Assembly (NCBI RefSeq): GCF_038051995.1
Contig: NZ_CP150290.1
Location: 917,501-981,500, forward strand
Length of the DNA: 64,000 nt
DNA from: Paenibacillus sp. FSL H8-0537
GTDB taxonomy: Bacteria; Bacillota; Bacilli; Paenibacillales; Paenibacillaceae
Reading direction: 5' to 3'
Positions 17,351 through 25,146 of this stretch are shown piece by piece (the stretch's first letter is position 1; each line of letters opens with the position of its first letter). The position numbers were made by a program, and so were the translations under genes. The notes beneath the pieces were generated by a model. It did no database searches. It was not told the DNA's origin and worked only from the letters and a program-made list of their open reading frames with translations.

Positions 17351-18142
17351 TTATTGAACGTTTGCGTAGTAGTTCGAATAATTAAGCTGGCCGCTGCCAT
17401 TTGTAATTTCGGTGCCGTATTCTATGCTGCTGACGTAGCGGGTTTTTGGGAAATAGCTTTTGCCAACGAGATAATCGGTAAAGTTTTTCACATTGATTGT
17501 GAAATGATCTGTCTGCGTTCGTTTGAGGAAGGAATAGACCCACCATTGATGCACCCCATTGTCGGTAATTTCCCCGCGGTAAACATCATAGCCCTGTCCG
17601 CCTATGGAAACGTTGGAGGCAACAAGCCCGCCAATAGGGCCAACTCCGCTTGTCCAGCGGTTCCAAATCATAATTTCCTCCGTTGGCGTGCTGCTCCATG
17701 TCGCCGTTCCTGTGCTGTGCAGCCAAATATCATAAGCATTGTTATATTTTCCATTCGTTGCAGGCGCAATGGAATAAGTGACGCTGCTGTTAATCGCTTT
17801 GTTGTCAGAGAGCCGCGTCGGCAGTCCGCTGCCTGGTGTGTAGCCCTCTGTCCAGTGCCAGCCGCTCACAATCGAAGGGTATGCTTTCACGCCGCCCGTC
17901 GATGTCGGCCAGTTCCACACATATCCAAAATTTGTATTGCTGTTATGATAAACGGTCTGCCACCAGCCGGAAATCCCCGAGCTGCCCCAAGAGTTGTTAA
18001 ATAAATAATATTTATTGCTGTTAAAATTTAGCTTGGCATAAGGAGTGGAGTCGGATGCGGCATAAGCGGATGCAGGTATAATGGTGAGCATAGCGGCTAT
18101 CATCATCAAAATGAACGATCTGTTGCGAAGCTTGTTCTTCAA
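17351..18142 (-). CDS. Secreted GH12 endoglucanase / xyloglucanase
   Basis: A 263-residue protein with a signal peptide (about 1-29, ending 'ASAYAAS') and one glycoside hydrolase family 12 domain. The two catalytic glutamates are recognisable: the nucleophile in 'EIMIW' (Glu156) and the acid/base in 'EYGTEI' (Glu245). GH12 enzymes cut beta-1,4-glucan or xyloglucan chains with retention. There is no binding module. A catabolite-control site lies in its leader. A single-gene unit. Confidence 0.93.
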   Translation of the reverse strand: MKNKLRNRSFILMMIAAMLTIIPASAYAASDSTPYAKLNFNSNKYYLFNNSWGSSGISGWWQTVYHNSNTNFGYVWNWPTSTGGVKAYPSIVSGWHWTEGYTPGSGLPTRLSDNKAINSSVTYSIAPATNGKYNNAYDIWLHSTGTATWSSTPTEEIMIWNRWTSGVGPIGGLVASNVSIGGQGYDVYRGEITDNGVHQWWVYSFLKRTQTDHFTINVKNFTDYLVGKSYFPKTRYVSSIEYGTEITNGSGQLNYSNYYANVQ

Positions 18143-18166
18143 CTAAATCCCTCCATTATCAATTTT

Positions 18167-18181
18167 ATAAAGCGCTTTCAT
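18167..18181 (-). promoter_or_regulatory. Candidate CcpA cre site before GH12 gene
   Basis: On the minus strand ATGAAAGCGCTTTAT fits the cre consensus WTGNAANCGNWNNCW except at the last positions. It lies about 25 bp before the start codon, where CcpA binding would block transcription in the presence of preferred sugars. Confidence 0.6.
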
Positions 18182-18390
18182 TTATTATTTTAGCAATATA
18201 TGGATATGAGGAACACCCTGATAATTAGTGATTTAATCATACTATTTTTAGGGTAACTGTTAATATGAGGTATCCTTGAAAAAAGAAAATTTGAAGTTTC
18301 CTGGGCATTTTGCCCTAAAAACTAAAGTTTTCCCGCACGAAATCCGAAGTTAATTATAGGGTGGAATTCCTTGTTATTGGAAGGATGCGT

Positions 18391-19485
18391 GTGAAGATGA
18401 ATAACAAGAACATTGTGCAATATTTTTATGAGCATCAATTTCTCCCGGCGCTGGACCAGAAAATGACTGTGATAGAAGGGGAGCTTCAGCGTCATCAGGA
18501 GCAGTGGATCGATCAGTTTCTGGAAACCTTCAAGCGTATATGCTTACGAATTAGGGAAATGCAGGACTCCGATCAAAAAGGCCCGATTTCGCTCATCCAT
18601 TTTTGCTTGCTGCGCAGGTCGATGATGGATCATTCCTGTTATTTCATTGAAGCGTATTCGGAAAGATGGTATGAAAATTCGGCACCGCTATTTGAGGAAT
18701 ATGATGCTGCTTGGCTATATCATTCGCTGCCGGCATTTATCCAGCAAATGACCGAATCTTACGAAGGATTTGGGGAATCCGCCAAGTCTACGGAATTTGA
18801 AGCGATGATGCAGAAAGCAGTGGGCTGTTATCATTTATTTGCGGTTGCCTTGCTGCGGGCAGCTATGCCGGAAGCTATTATGCTGGAGGAATATAAGTCC
18901 ATTAAGCGAGAGCTCGCTTTACGTATCAGCATTGGCGAATATACAGATCTGAGCGAGGATGTGCTGGTCGATTATCAAGGCTTGCAGGATGTAAAGGAAA
19001 TTCGCAGGCGGCTGGAGGAGAGCAAGGCGAGCAGCATTGCTTATGGGTGCTACCGTAATCTGATGCTGCCCCAGGTGCGAGCGGAATCAAATGATTTGCG
19101 ATATGCGGATTTCAGTGGAAGCCATTTGCAGGGCAGCCGTTTTCAGCGCTGTGATCTGATGGGTACAAGATGGAACGGCTGCCTGGCACCCGAGTCGGAT
19201 TTTCGCTATTCGTCGCTGCCGGAAGCGGATTTTCGCCATGCCGATTTGCGTGGAGCTGTGTTTGATTATGTGAGCGGCCATGAGCCGAGAGACCGCCTTA
19301 GAACGGGACTGATGGGTGTGCGCTTCGATCATGCCGATTTGGAAGGGGCGAGCTTCATCGGGGCGACCTTTGGTCGGACCAGCTTTGAAGGAGCAAACCT
19401 GCAGCATGCGTTATTTTCCCGTCAAATAAAAGACAGCTACAGCTTTTCAGCGGAACAGATTCATAGCATACGGTGGGTTGACTAA
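18391..19485 (+). CDS. Pentapeptide-repeat protein
   Basis: A protein of about 364 residues. The first 220 residues are alpha-helical without a recognised family; the C-terminal 130 residues hold pentapeptide repeats with the A(D/N)LxX rhythm ('DLRYADFSGSHLQGSRF', 'ADFRHADLRGAVFDY', 'FDHADLEGASFIGATFG'), which fold as a right-handed beta-helix. Start is uncertain: GTG 18391 is 6 bp after GGAAGG, while ATG at 18385 or 18397 are alternatives. The function of the family is varied and cannot be assigned. Confidence 0.85.
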   Translation: MKMNNKNIVQYFYEHQFLPALDQKMTVIEGELQRHQEQWIDQFLETFKRICLRIREMQDSDQKGPISLIHFCLLRRSMMDHSCYFIEAYSERWYENSAPLFEEYDAAWLYHSLPAFIQQMTESYEGFGESAKSTEFEAMMQKAVGCYHLFAVALLRAAMPEAIMLEEYKSIKRELALRISIGEYTDLSEDVLVDYQGLQDVKEIRRRLEESKASSIAYGCYRNLMLPQVRAESNDLRYADFSGSHLQGSRFQRCDLMGTRWNGCLAPESDFRYSSLPEADFRHADLRGAVFDYVSGHEPRDRLRTGLMGVRFDHADLEGASFIGATFGRTSFEGANLQHALFSRQIKDSYSFSAEQIHSIRWVD

Positions 19486-19529
19486 AGCGAGTACTGGAGG
19501 GAATTCATAAGCTAACAGAAATAACCAAA

Positions 19530-19567
19530 GCTTTGAGGCGCAGTGTTTGCGCTTCAAGGCTTTTTTT
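19530..19567 (+). terminator. Intrinsic terminator after pentapeptide-repeat gene
   Basis: GCTTTGAGGCGCA pairs with TGCGCTTCAAGGC and is followed by TTTTTTT. Confidence 0.85.
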
Positions 19568-19585
19568 ATGGATGGTCGAAAAGGC

Positions 19586-19999
19586 TCATTGGCCAGAGCT
19601 GCTGCTCTCGCCGGCTGGAATTAGCTTTGCCGCATAAGGCATAAAAAACTGCAGGATTACACCGCCCAGACAGACGGTTAATAATGTTCCAATCCCTATG
19701 GGGCCATGAAATAGAAAGGCCATCAGTAAGAAAAAGAGCTGGATCAACGTTCGGGAAAGCAGAATGCTCATGCCGCTCCTATCCCGAATGATGAGCATTA
19801 AGCGATCCATAGGAATCGGTGCAACCTTCGTATGCAAATAAAAGGCGATGCCTGCTCCAATGATAAGTAAGCCCAGTACCAGAAACAATAGACTGCTGAG
19901 CCACATTTCCGGTTGGGCGAACGTCTGCAGCACATAAAGCCACAGATCGATGCCGAGAGACATCATTAAAATGCCAGTCGCATAAAAGAAATATTTCAC
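19586..19999 (-). CDS. YczE/YyaS-like membrane protein, short form
   Basis: A 137-residue protein with four hydrophobic helices. 'APIPMDRLMLIIRDRSGMSI' and 'FHGPIGIGTLL' match the conserved second half of the YczE/YyaS membrane family (AxGPxDxLMxGLxxRTGxS ... GPxGxGTL). Family members are usually about 200 residues; about 60 N-terminal residues are missing. It starts inside the stop codon of the GNAT gene (ATGA overlap), so it is translationally coupled. Function of the family is unknown. It may be a truncated yet expressed protein. Confidence 0.75.
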   Translation of the reverse strand: MKYFFYATGILMMSLGIDLWLYVLQTFAQPEMWLSSLLFLVLGLLIIGAGIAFYLHTKVAPIPMDRLMLIIRDRSGMSILLSRTLIQLFFLLMAFLFHGPIGIGTLLTVCLGGVILQFFMPYAAKLIPAGESSSSGQ

Positions 20000-20469
20000 A
20001 GTACCCCGTCTTTTCCTGAGCCCTCGGAAGCTAATGCTTTTACCATTAAAATATGTGGAATCCCGTCCTCCATGAATAGGTCCGAGACGGTTTGATAGCC
20101 CAGCTTATGATAAAAGCCCTCTGCTTGCTGCTGCCCATGCAATTTAAACCGTGTATAACCGAGCCCCTTCGCTATTTCCTCTAACGTATGAACGATTACT
20201 TTTCCCAGCCCAAATTTCCGATAAGCTGGCAAAAGACAGATGCGCTCAAGCTTAGCGAAACCATCTACTGTTCTTAAACGCCCAGTTCCGACCGGTTTTT
20301 CGTTATAATAAACTAAAATATGCTGCACGCGATCCTTCAGCGCTTCATAATCGTCGAATTCATCAAATTCATCCTGCAAGGGTGTGCCTTGCTCTTCGAC
20401 GAAGATGAGCTGCCGGATATGCAAAGCAATGGTTAAATCAGCTTGTGTTTGTATCATGCTTGAATACAA
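19996..20469 (-). CDS. GNAT family N-acetyltransferase (YjcF-like)
   Basis: A 157-residue acetyltransferase. The N-terminus 'IRQLIFVEEQGTPLQDEFDE' has the (R)xxVFVxEQxxPxxxExD pattern of the ElaA/YjcF group, and 'ERICLLPAYRKFGLGKVIV' is the acetyl-CoA binding motif A (RxxGxG type, here KFGLG). TTG at 20469 has AAGGA 9 bp upstream; ATG at 20457 is an alternative. It is divergent from a MarR gene, sharing a palindromic operator region. Confidence 0.9.
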   Translation of the reverse strand: MYSSMIQTQADLTIALHIRQLIFVEEQGTPLQDEFDEFDDYEALKDRVQHILVYYNEKPVGTGRLRTVDGFAKLERICLLPAYRKFGLGKVIVHTLEEIAKGLGYTRFKLHGQQQAEGFYHKLGYQTVSDLFMEDGIPHILMVKALASEGSGKDGVL

Positions 20470-20540
20470 CTGCCTCAGTCCTTTTCTATATAGGTATAAG
20501 TGCTAGCTTTAAAGCTTTTTAATAGTATAAATGAATTCAA

Positions 20541-20562
20541 TTTTGTTGTACATGCAACAAAA
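20541..20562. promoter_or_regulatory. MarR-type operator
   Basis: TTTTGTTG-TACATG-CAACAAAA is a perfect 8-bp inverted repeat placed between the divergent GNAT and MarR genes. TTG...CAA palindromes of this size are typical for MarR regulators, so autoregulation and control of the GNAT-YczE pair are inferred. Confidence 0.7.
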
Positions 20563-20586
20563 CAATAATGAGGGGCAGTGATAACA

Positions 20587-21039
20587 ATGAAAGACATTCT
20601 TCGTGAAATCGGCATGATTGCTCGGGCTTTGGATTCGATTAGCAATATTGAATTTAAACAATTTGATCTGACAAAAGGGCAGTATTTATATGTGGTGCGC
20701 ATTTGTGAAAATCCGGGCATCATTCAGGAAAAGCTGGCAGAAATGATCAAGGTAGATCGAACGACTGCTGCCCGGGCTATCCAGAAGCTGGAGGAGCAAG
20801 GCTTGATCGCAAAAAAAGACGATGACAGCAATAAAAAAATTAAAAAACTGTTCCCGACGGAAAAAGGGGAAGCCGTTTATCCATTTCTAAAGCGAGAAGG
20901 CGAGCATTCCAATGCGGTTGCAATGTCCGGATTTTCGTCGGAGGAAGCGGATAATATGCTGCAGCTTCTGCAGCGGGTGAGAAAAAATATTGAAGTGGAT
21001 TGGGAATTTGTGAAAAAAGGAAACAAACGCCAATATTAA
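20587..21039 (+). CDS. MarR family regulator
   Basis: A 150-residue winged-helix regulator with 'PGIIQEKLAEMIKVDRTTAA' as recognition region and 'KKIKKLFPTEKGE' as the wing, both standard in MarR proteins. The ATG at 20587 is preferred over GTG 20578, which touches the ribosome site GAGGGG. Likely represses itself and the divergent genes through the 20541-20562 palindrome. Confidence 0.93.
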   Translation: MKDILREIGMIARALDSISNIEFKQFDLTKGQYLYVVRICENPGIIQEKLAEMIKVDRTTAARAIQKLEEQGLIAKKDDDSNKKIKKLFPTEKGEAVYPFLKREGEHSNAVAMSGFSSEEADNMLQLLQRVRKNIEVDWEFVKKGNKRQY

Positions 21040-21103
21040 TGCGGCCTGTGGTCACCTTTCTTGGGCGTCAGGTGTTATAGAGAGTATACAAACCAAGAAG
21101 GAG

Positions 21104-21715
21104 GTGCTCACATCGCATCATAATCAATTGGAGGCATCAGAGCTGGAACGGCTGATTACCGCTGTTCAGGCAGGAGAGACGGAGCATTACGCTGCAGTCG
21201 TACAAGCTTTTCAGCAGCCGCTTTACCATTATTGCTGGCGGATGCTGGCGAGTCGGCAGGACGCAGAGGATGCGGTACAGGATATTTTTGTAAAAGCGTA
21301 TGAGGCGATAGCGGGTTATACGCCCAAGGTGCATTTTTCGGCCTGGCTGTACCGCATTGCCTATCATCACTGTCTTAATTTGCTGCGAAGGCAGCGTCTG
21401 CAAAAGCAGTGGCTGCGTTTGTTTCGACCAAGCGAAATGACAGCCGCAAGCGCGGAAGAGGAAATGGACAATCGGCTGTATACGCCAGCGCTTGCGGCGG
21501 CTCTTGCTAAATTGTCACTGGAGGAGCGTCATTTGCTTGTTTTGCGAGTGTTTGAGGAGAAATCGTATGCGGAGCTTGGGGTCATTATGGGGAAAAATCC
21601 GGATGCGCTGAAAAAAAGAATGAGCCGCATTAAGCAAAGGATCAAACAGCAGCTGCTAGAGAAGGGGGAAGAGGCATGGAGCGAATCCGCTTCGATCATG
21701 AATACGACGATATAA
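21104..21715 (+). CDS. ECF-type RNA polymerase sigma factor
   Basis: A sigma-70 family protein of about 200 residues. Region 2 is clear ('YHYCWRMLASRQDAEDAVQD', 'AWLYRIAYHHCLNLLRR') and region 4 follows ('LSLEERHLLVLRVFEEKSYA', 'ELGVIMGKNPDALKKRMSR'). The start is unclear: GTG 21104 forms part of its own ribosome site AAGGAGGTG, and the next in-frame start is TTG 21128. It overlaps the downstream transmembrane protein gene by 40 bp, the usual arrangement for a sigma/anti-sigma pair. Confidence 0.92.
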   Translation: MLTSHHNQLEASELERLITAVQAGETEHYAAVVQAFQQPLYHYCWRMLASRQDAEDAVQDIFVKAYEAIAGYTPKVHFSAWLYRIAYHHCLNLLRRQRLQKQWLRLFRPSEMTAASAEEEMDNRLYTPALAAALAKLSLEERHLLVLRVFEEKSYAELGVIMGKNPDALKKRMSRIKQRIKQQLLEKGEEAWSESASIMNTTI

Positions 21716-22665
21716 CGAACAGAGCCGCAGCAAATGGAAGGCTCCCAGCTATCAATGTGACTGAAGCTGTGATGGAGCGAATTTCACGGGGAGCTGCAGT
21801 GGGCAGGAAGGGACGAGGAGCCTTCATGCGTCCTGTAATGAAGCGCACGACTGCTTTCAGCGGAGCGCTCATGCTGCTGCTCTTGCTATCGGTAAGTGCC
21901 TATGCGGCAAGCCAGTATATTGAAATTCGCAATGCGGCTGGCGAAATTAAGGTGCAGACAATCGATGCCATAACGCCGCAACCGGGCAGCGCAGAAAGGG
22001 CAGAGAACGAGGCGTATAATAACTATTTGTACAAGGCCCAAAACTTCGCCAAGCCGGGCGAGGTGGTTGCTTTTTATGTAAAAGGGAAAGAAGATCAGGC
22101 ACTGTACACCTACAAAGAAAAGCCGTTGGGCACCTATGCCGCCTTTAAACAGGAGGCAAATCGGACTGGCGCGCAGCTGCTGCCCCAGAAGCTGAGTGGC
22201 TACAGCTTTGTTTCCGGCAAAGTAGCTCCTTATCTGCCTTCTACCGATGCGGACAAGCAGACGGCGGCATATAAGCAAGTGTTGTCTGAGCTGATGGAGC
22301 AGGCCGCTGCCGGAACAAACGGCCAGAAGCTGTTCATGAAGGCTGTGCCTTGGAGCAAGCCGGGTTCAGTCAGTGGTCTATATACGAAGGGGAAATATAA
22401 ATCAGAGCTATCTAAATATTCACTGGCGGGCGGACAATTAAGCATAACTCTCCCTTCCTATCACAATGCAGAGAAAATCAAAGTAGAAGGAACAGAAGTG
22501 ATTTACAGCAAAGCAAGCATCAGTGAAAAATTCAGCTTTCATTATGCCCAGTGGTATGATGAGCGCGAGGACTCCATGTATATGCTTACAGATCGCGGGA
22601 ATAAGACTTTAACGAAAGCTGAGCTGCTGGCGCTTGCTGGCGAATGGATTAAGGTGCTTAAATAG
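21676..22665 (+). CDS. Putative anti-sigma factor, single-pass membrane protein
   Basis: A 329-residue protein with a 60-residue cytoplasmic N-terminus, one hydrophobic helix (about 59-78, 'SGALMLLLLLSVSAYA') and a 250-residue outer domain without recognised family. The position, overlapping the sigma gene by 40 bp, and the topology match anti-sigma proteins that hold ECF sigma factors at the membrane. The outer domain may be the sensor. GGGGGAAGAGG precedes the ATG. No zinc-binding HxxxCxxC is seen in the N-terminus. Confidence 0.75.
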   Translation: MERIRFDHEYDDITNRAAANGRLPAINVTEAVMERISRGAAVGRKGRGAFMRPVMKRTTAFSGALMLLLLLSVSAYAASQYIEIRNAAGEIKVQTIDAITPQPGSAERAENEAYNNYLYKAQNFAKPGEVVAFYVKGKEDQALYTYKEKPLGTYAAFKQEANRTGAQLLPQKLSGYSFVSGKVAPYLPSTDADKQTAAYKQVLSELMEQAAAGTNGQKLFMKAVPWSKPGSVSGLYTKGKYKSELSKYSLAGGQLSITLPSYHNAEKIKVEGTEVIYSKASISEKFSFHYAQWYDEREDSMYMLTDRGNKTLTKAELLALAGEWIKVLK

Positions 22666-22673
22666 GTTTTGGC

Positions 22674-22892
22674 TTAGCAGCCGAACGTTTGCTTTAAATC
22701 AGCGGCCTCTGCTGGCAGGAGTAGGACAATTTTAGACGGATCGGACGGAGCGTAGGTGACTTTAATGACTGTGCCTGGCTGCAGACGGGCTAGCATAGAA
22801 TCCCTTATCTCCTTCGTCGTTGTTACTTGAAATGTATCCCCATCCGCCTTCGTTATCGATGCCAACCCATTTAATCCATTTATGCATAGCAA
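22674..22892 (-). CDS. Small protein, beta-rich, unknown function
   Basis: A 72-residue frame starting at TTG 22892 with AGGGGG five bases upstream. 'QPGTVIKVTYAPSDPSKIVL' resembles 'RPGDQIGLGQNPANPSELI' in the gene just upstream on the same strand, so the two may share a small beta domain and an origin. Gap between them is 64 bp. Real coding status is likely but not certain. Confidence 0.55.
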   Translation of the reverse strand: MLCINGLNGLASITKADGDTFQVTTTKEIRDSMLARLQPGTVIKVTYAPSDPSKIVLLLPAEAADLKQTFGC

Positions 22893-22956
22893 TCATTCCC
22901 CCTACTTGGTTGTTCCAATTGACCTTGACATGGACTGCAATCCGGTGCCTGGTGGC

Positions 22957-23376
22957 TTATGGTGTCAGGAGCCCCATATAAATCAGCTCGGATGGATTGG
23001 CGGGGTTTTGACCAAGCCCAATTTGATCACCGGGGCGCGGGATTTGCAGCTTGGAGACAAGGGTTTCCATCGTTTTCTGATAGCTGCGTCCGTCTGATTC
23101 GGTGACAGTAAGCGCAAGAATGACAATAGGATCGAAGTTAACGAGCTTGCCCGTATCTGTTATCGAAAGCACGGTCGCAGTTGCGGCAATAGGAATAGCG
23201 CCAGTAGATGCCATATGCGCCTGCTTTGCTTGATTCAAGCTTTGATTCATCATATCGCGATGCTCCTTAGGGACAAAGCCTTTCATCATCATGCCACTGA
23301 GCCCCTTGTTAAGCTTCTTATCCGCATACTCCAAAGCCTCTTCTTTGCTTTTCTTCTTTCTGAATAAGTTAAACAT
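22957..23376 (-). CDS. Hypothetical protein
   Basis: A 139-residue soluble protein. The N-terminal 60 residues are charged and helical ('FRKKKSKEEALEYADKKLNK'), followed by a beta-rich half. GAGGTG precedes the ATG. It lies upstream of the small 72-residue frame with which it shares a motif. No family recognised. Confidence 0.75.
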   Translation of the reverse strand: MFNLFRKKKSKEEALEYADKKLNKGLSGMMMKGFVPKEHRDMMNQSLNQAKQAHMASTGAIPIAATATVLSITDTGKLVNFDPIVILALTVTESDGRSYQKTMETLVSKLQIPRPGDQIGLGQNPANPSELIYMGLLTP

Positions 23377-23534
23377 AACAACACCTCGTTCTCATCGTAT
23401 TTTGTAGCTTAATTTAAGTATGAGGCAGGCTGGAAATCCTTTCAATACAATCTGGCATATGTAAACAAATCTTAAAAAATGAAGCTTGAGCAGCGAAAAT
23501 AGGTCGTTATTTTGTGCAGGAAGGGGCTTTATGC

Positions 23535-23556
23535 AAAAAAACAGCCGATTTCGGCG
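23535..23556 (-). terminator. Probable terminator after HTH-TPR regulator
   Basis: On the minus strand GCCGAAATCGGC forms a short stem followed by TGTTTTTTT, about 60 bp after the regulator's stop. The stem is short (4-5 bp). Confidence 0.5.
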
Positions 23557-23617
23557 ATTCAATGAGCCGCAGTACCGATTGTTTTGCGGCATTCGCTGTG
23601 GCTGACGCCCTTTTCAC

Positions 23618-24904
23618 CTATTTATTTCGCAATAAATAGACCAATTTGCGGTAATACAGCGCTGATTCCTTGTAACGGCGACCATCTTCGGAGGCCACAG
23701 CGAGCGTCTCATAAAGCGGCTCCAAACGTATCGTCTGCTGGGTCTGCTCGAAATAAGGCAGACAGGATAAAGCGGCTTCCATAAAAGCTTCCTTTTTATC
23801 GCTCGACAAGGCAAGCTGGCTTTCATAAAATACGGTAGTCATTTGCTGATCCTCCGTCAGCGAGTAGCTGGCAAGCAAGCTAAGTCCTTGCGAAAGCAGG
23901 CCCCAGTTTTTGGAGGTGAAGGCCACCTCGCAGCGATAGATCAGTAGAAGCGGCAGAAGCAGCTGCTTTGTTTCGTCCGTTTCCTGCTGCGCGAGCTCCT
24001 CAAAGCGGGATATTTCAGCGGATGCTTTATCCAGCTCGCCGAGCAGCGTCAGCATAATGATGCGATTATTCATAATGGACGGAAACAGGTCGCCAGGGCT
24101 AGGCGTATAGACGAGATGGGCTTCAGCCATTGACAAAGCGAGCAGAGCCTCCTGATAAAGACCCATCGCAAAGCAATAGCCGCTGTAGGCAAGATGCTGG
24201 CTGGACAATCGATGATACAGCCGTTCGCTGTACACATGCTGCATCGTTTGCTCATAAATCGCTTTAGCCGATTCATATTGCTTACTGTAAACAGAGGCTT
24301 CCATTAGGAAGTTTTGAACCGTTAACCACAGTTCCGAGCCTTTTTCTACAAGTGCGTTCAACCGCTTGCTATTGCTTAACGCTTCGAAATATTGATTTTT
24401 GGAGCGGTAATGCTGGATTTTATACAAAAATAGCGCCTTCTTGAGCGGAATAGGTAAGTTCGGGTCGTCGGCGCGTCCAAACTTCTCTAAATAATAACGA
24501 AGATAAGTGCGATGAATATAGTCATAAGCATCGCCATCATTCATCTGCTGATAATAGATGGCTTTCATTAGTGCGGTAGTCAGCTCAATCGTTAATGCGT
24601 CATTTTTGTCATCGAGTTCATTGACATCCGTCTCAGTCAGTGTTGAAACAGGCTGCGACAGCCGGGCGAAAATTTCCTCAGCCCGTTCAAGCGTGGCTTC
24701 ATCCTGCAAGGCGGCATGAATTAAATACTCAGGAGAGACGGCAAGGCGGCTGGCAATCAGCTCAGCCAAATCATCGGCAAACGGATACCGTTCCGCTAAA
24801 ATATTTGCAAAATGCGCTTGCGTCACCAGCCCCTCGACTAGATCCTTGCGCGCTAAACCGCGTTTTTTACATAGAAACTCAACCCGTTCTTTTAGCAAAT
24901 TCAT
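23618..24904 (-). CDS. HTH-TPR transcriptional regulator
   Basis: A 428-residue protein with an N-terminal XRE-like HTH region (about 1-65, 'ERVEFLCKKRGLARKDLVEG') and a long array of helical pairs typical of tetratricopeptide repeats (about 90-425). This layout is that of RNPP-type or related regulators that sense small peptides, although no peptide gene was found nearby. ATG 24904 has GTAGG directly before it; TTG 24898 would be better spaced. It is divergent from the xylanase gene and could control it; inference only. Confidence 0.82.
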   Translation of the reverse strand: MNLLKERVEFLCKKRGLARKDLVEGLVTQAHFANILAERYPFADDLAELIASRLAVSPEYLIHAALQDEATLERAEEIFARLSQPVSTLTETDVNELDDKNDALTIELTTALMKAIYYQQMNDGDAYDYIHRTYLRYYLEKFGRADDPNLPIPLKKALFLYKIQHYRSKNQYFEALSNSKRLNALVEKGSELWLTVQNFLMEASVYSKQYESAKAIYEQTMQHVYSERLYHRLSSQHLAYSGYCFAMGLYQEALLALSMAEAHLVYTPSPGDLFPSIMNNRIIMLTLLGELDKASAEISRFEELAQQETDETKQLLLPLLLIYRCEVAFTSKNWGLLSQGLSLLASYSLTEDQQMTTVFYESQLALSSDKKEAFMEAALSCLPYFEQTQQTIRLEPLYETLAVASEDGRRYKESALYYRKLVYLLRNK

Positions 24905-25041
24905 CCTACTCAGGTTAATTCATCCTCCCCAGGTTAATAATCTTTCATCTTGACCATCTGGTTGCATCATTTATCTTATAATAGTAACTTACCCCAAGTT
25001 CCAAGGGGAATAACCCGATGATAAGGAGCTGCGAGGAAATT

Positions 25042-25111
25042 AGTACCCGCTTTTATTGACAAAATCTCCACGGTTTTGGGAGTTTTGTCAATAAATTAGC
25101 GGTACTTTTTT
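25042..25111 (+). promoter_or_regulatory. Terminator-like leader hairpin before the xylanase gene
   Basis: A long imperfect stem (outer AGTACC with GGTACT; inner TTTATTGACAAAATCTCC with GGAGTTTTGTCAATAAA) is followed directly by TTTTTT, about 25 bp before the xylanase ribosome site AAGGAGG. There is no upstream gene on this strand for it to terminate. It may be an attenuator in the xylanase leader or a palindromic insertion. Confidence 0.65.
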
Positions 25112-25146
25112 CGTCGCAGTCTCTAACGACTAGAAGGAGGACAAAA

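Noticed and set aside
23531..23605. 24-codon ORF with GGAAGGGG upstream, near the HTH-TPR regulator, as a signalling peptide
   Set aside because: It is convergent with the regulator, has no export signal, and overlaps the regulator's terminator.
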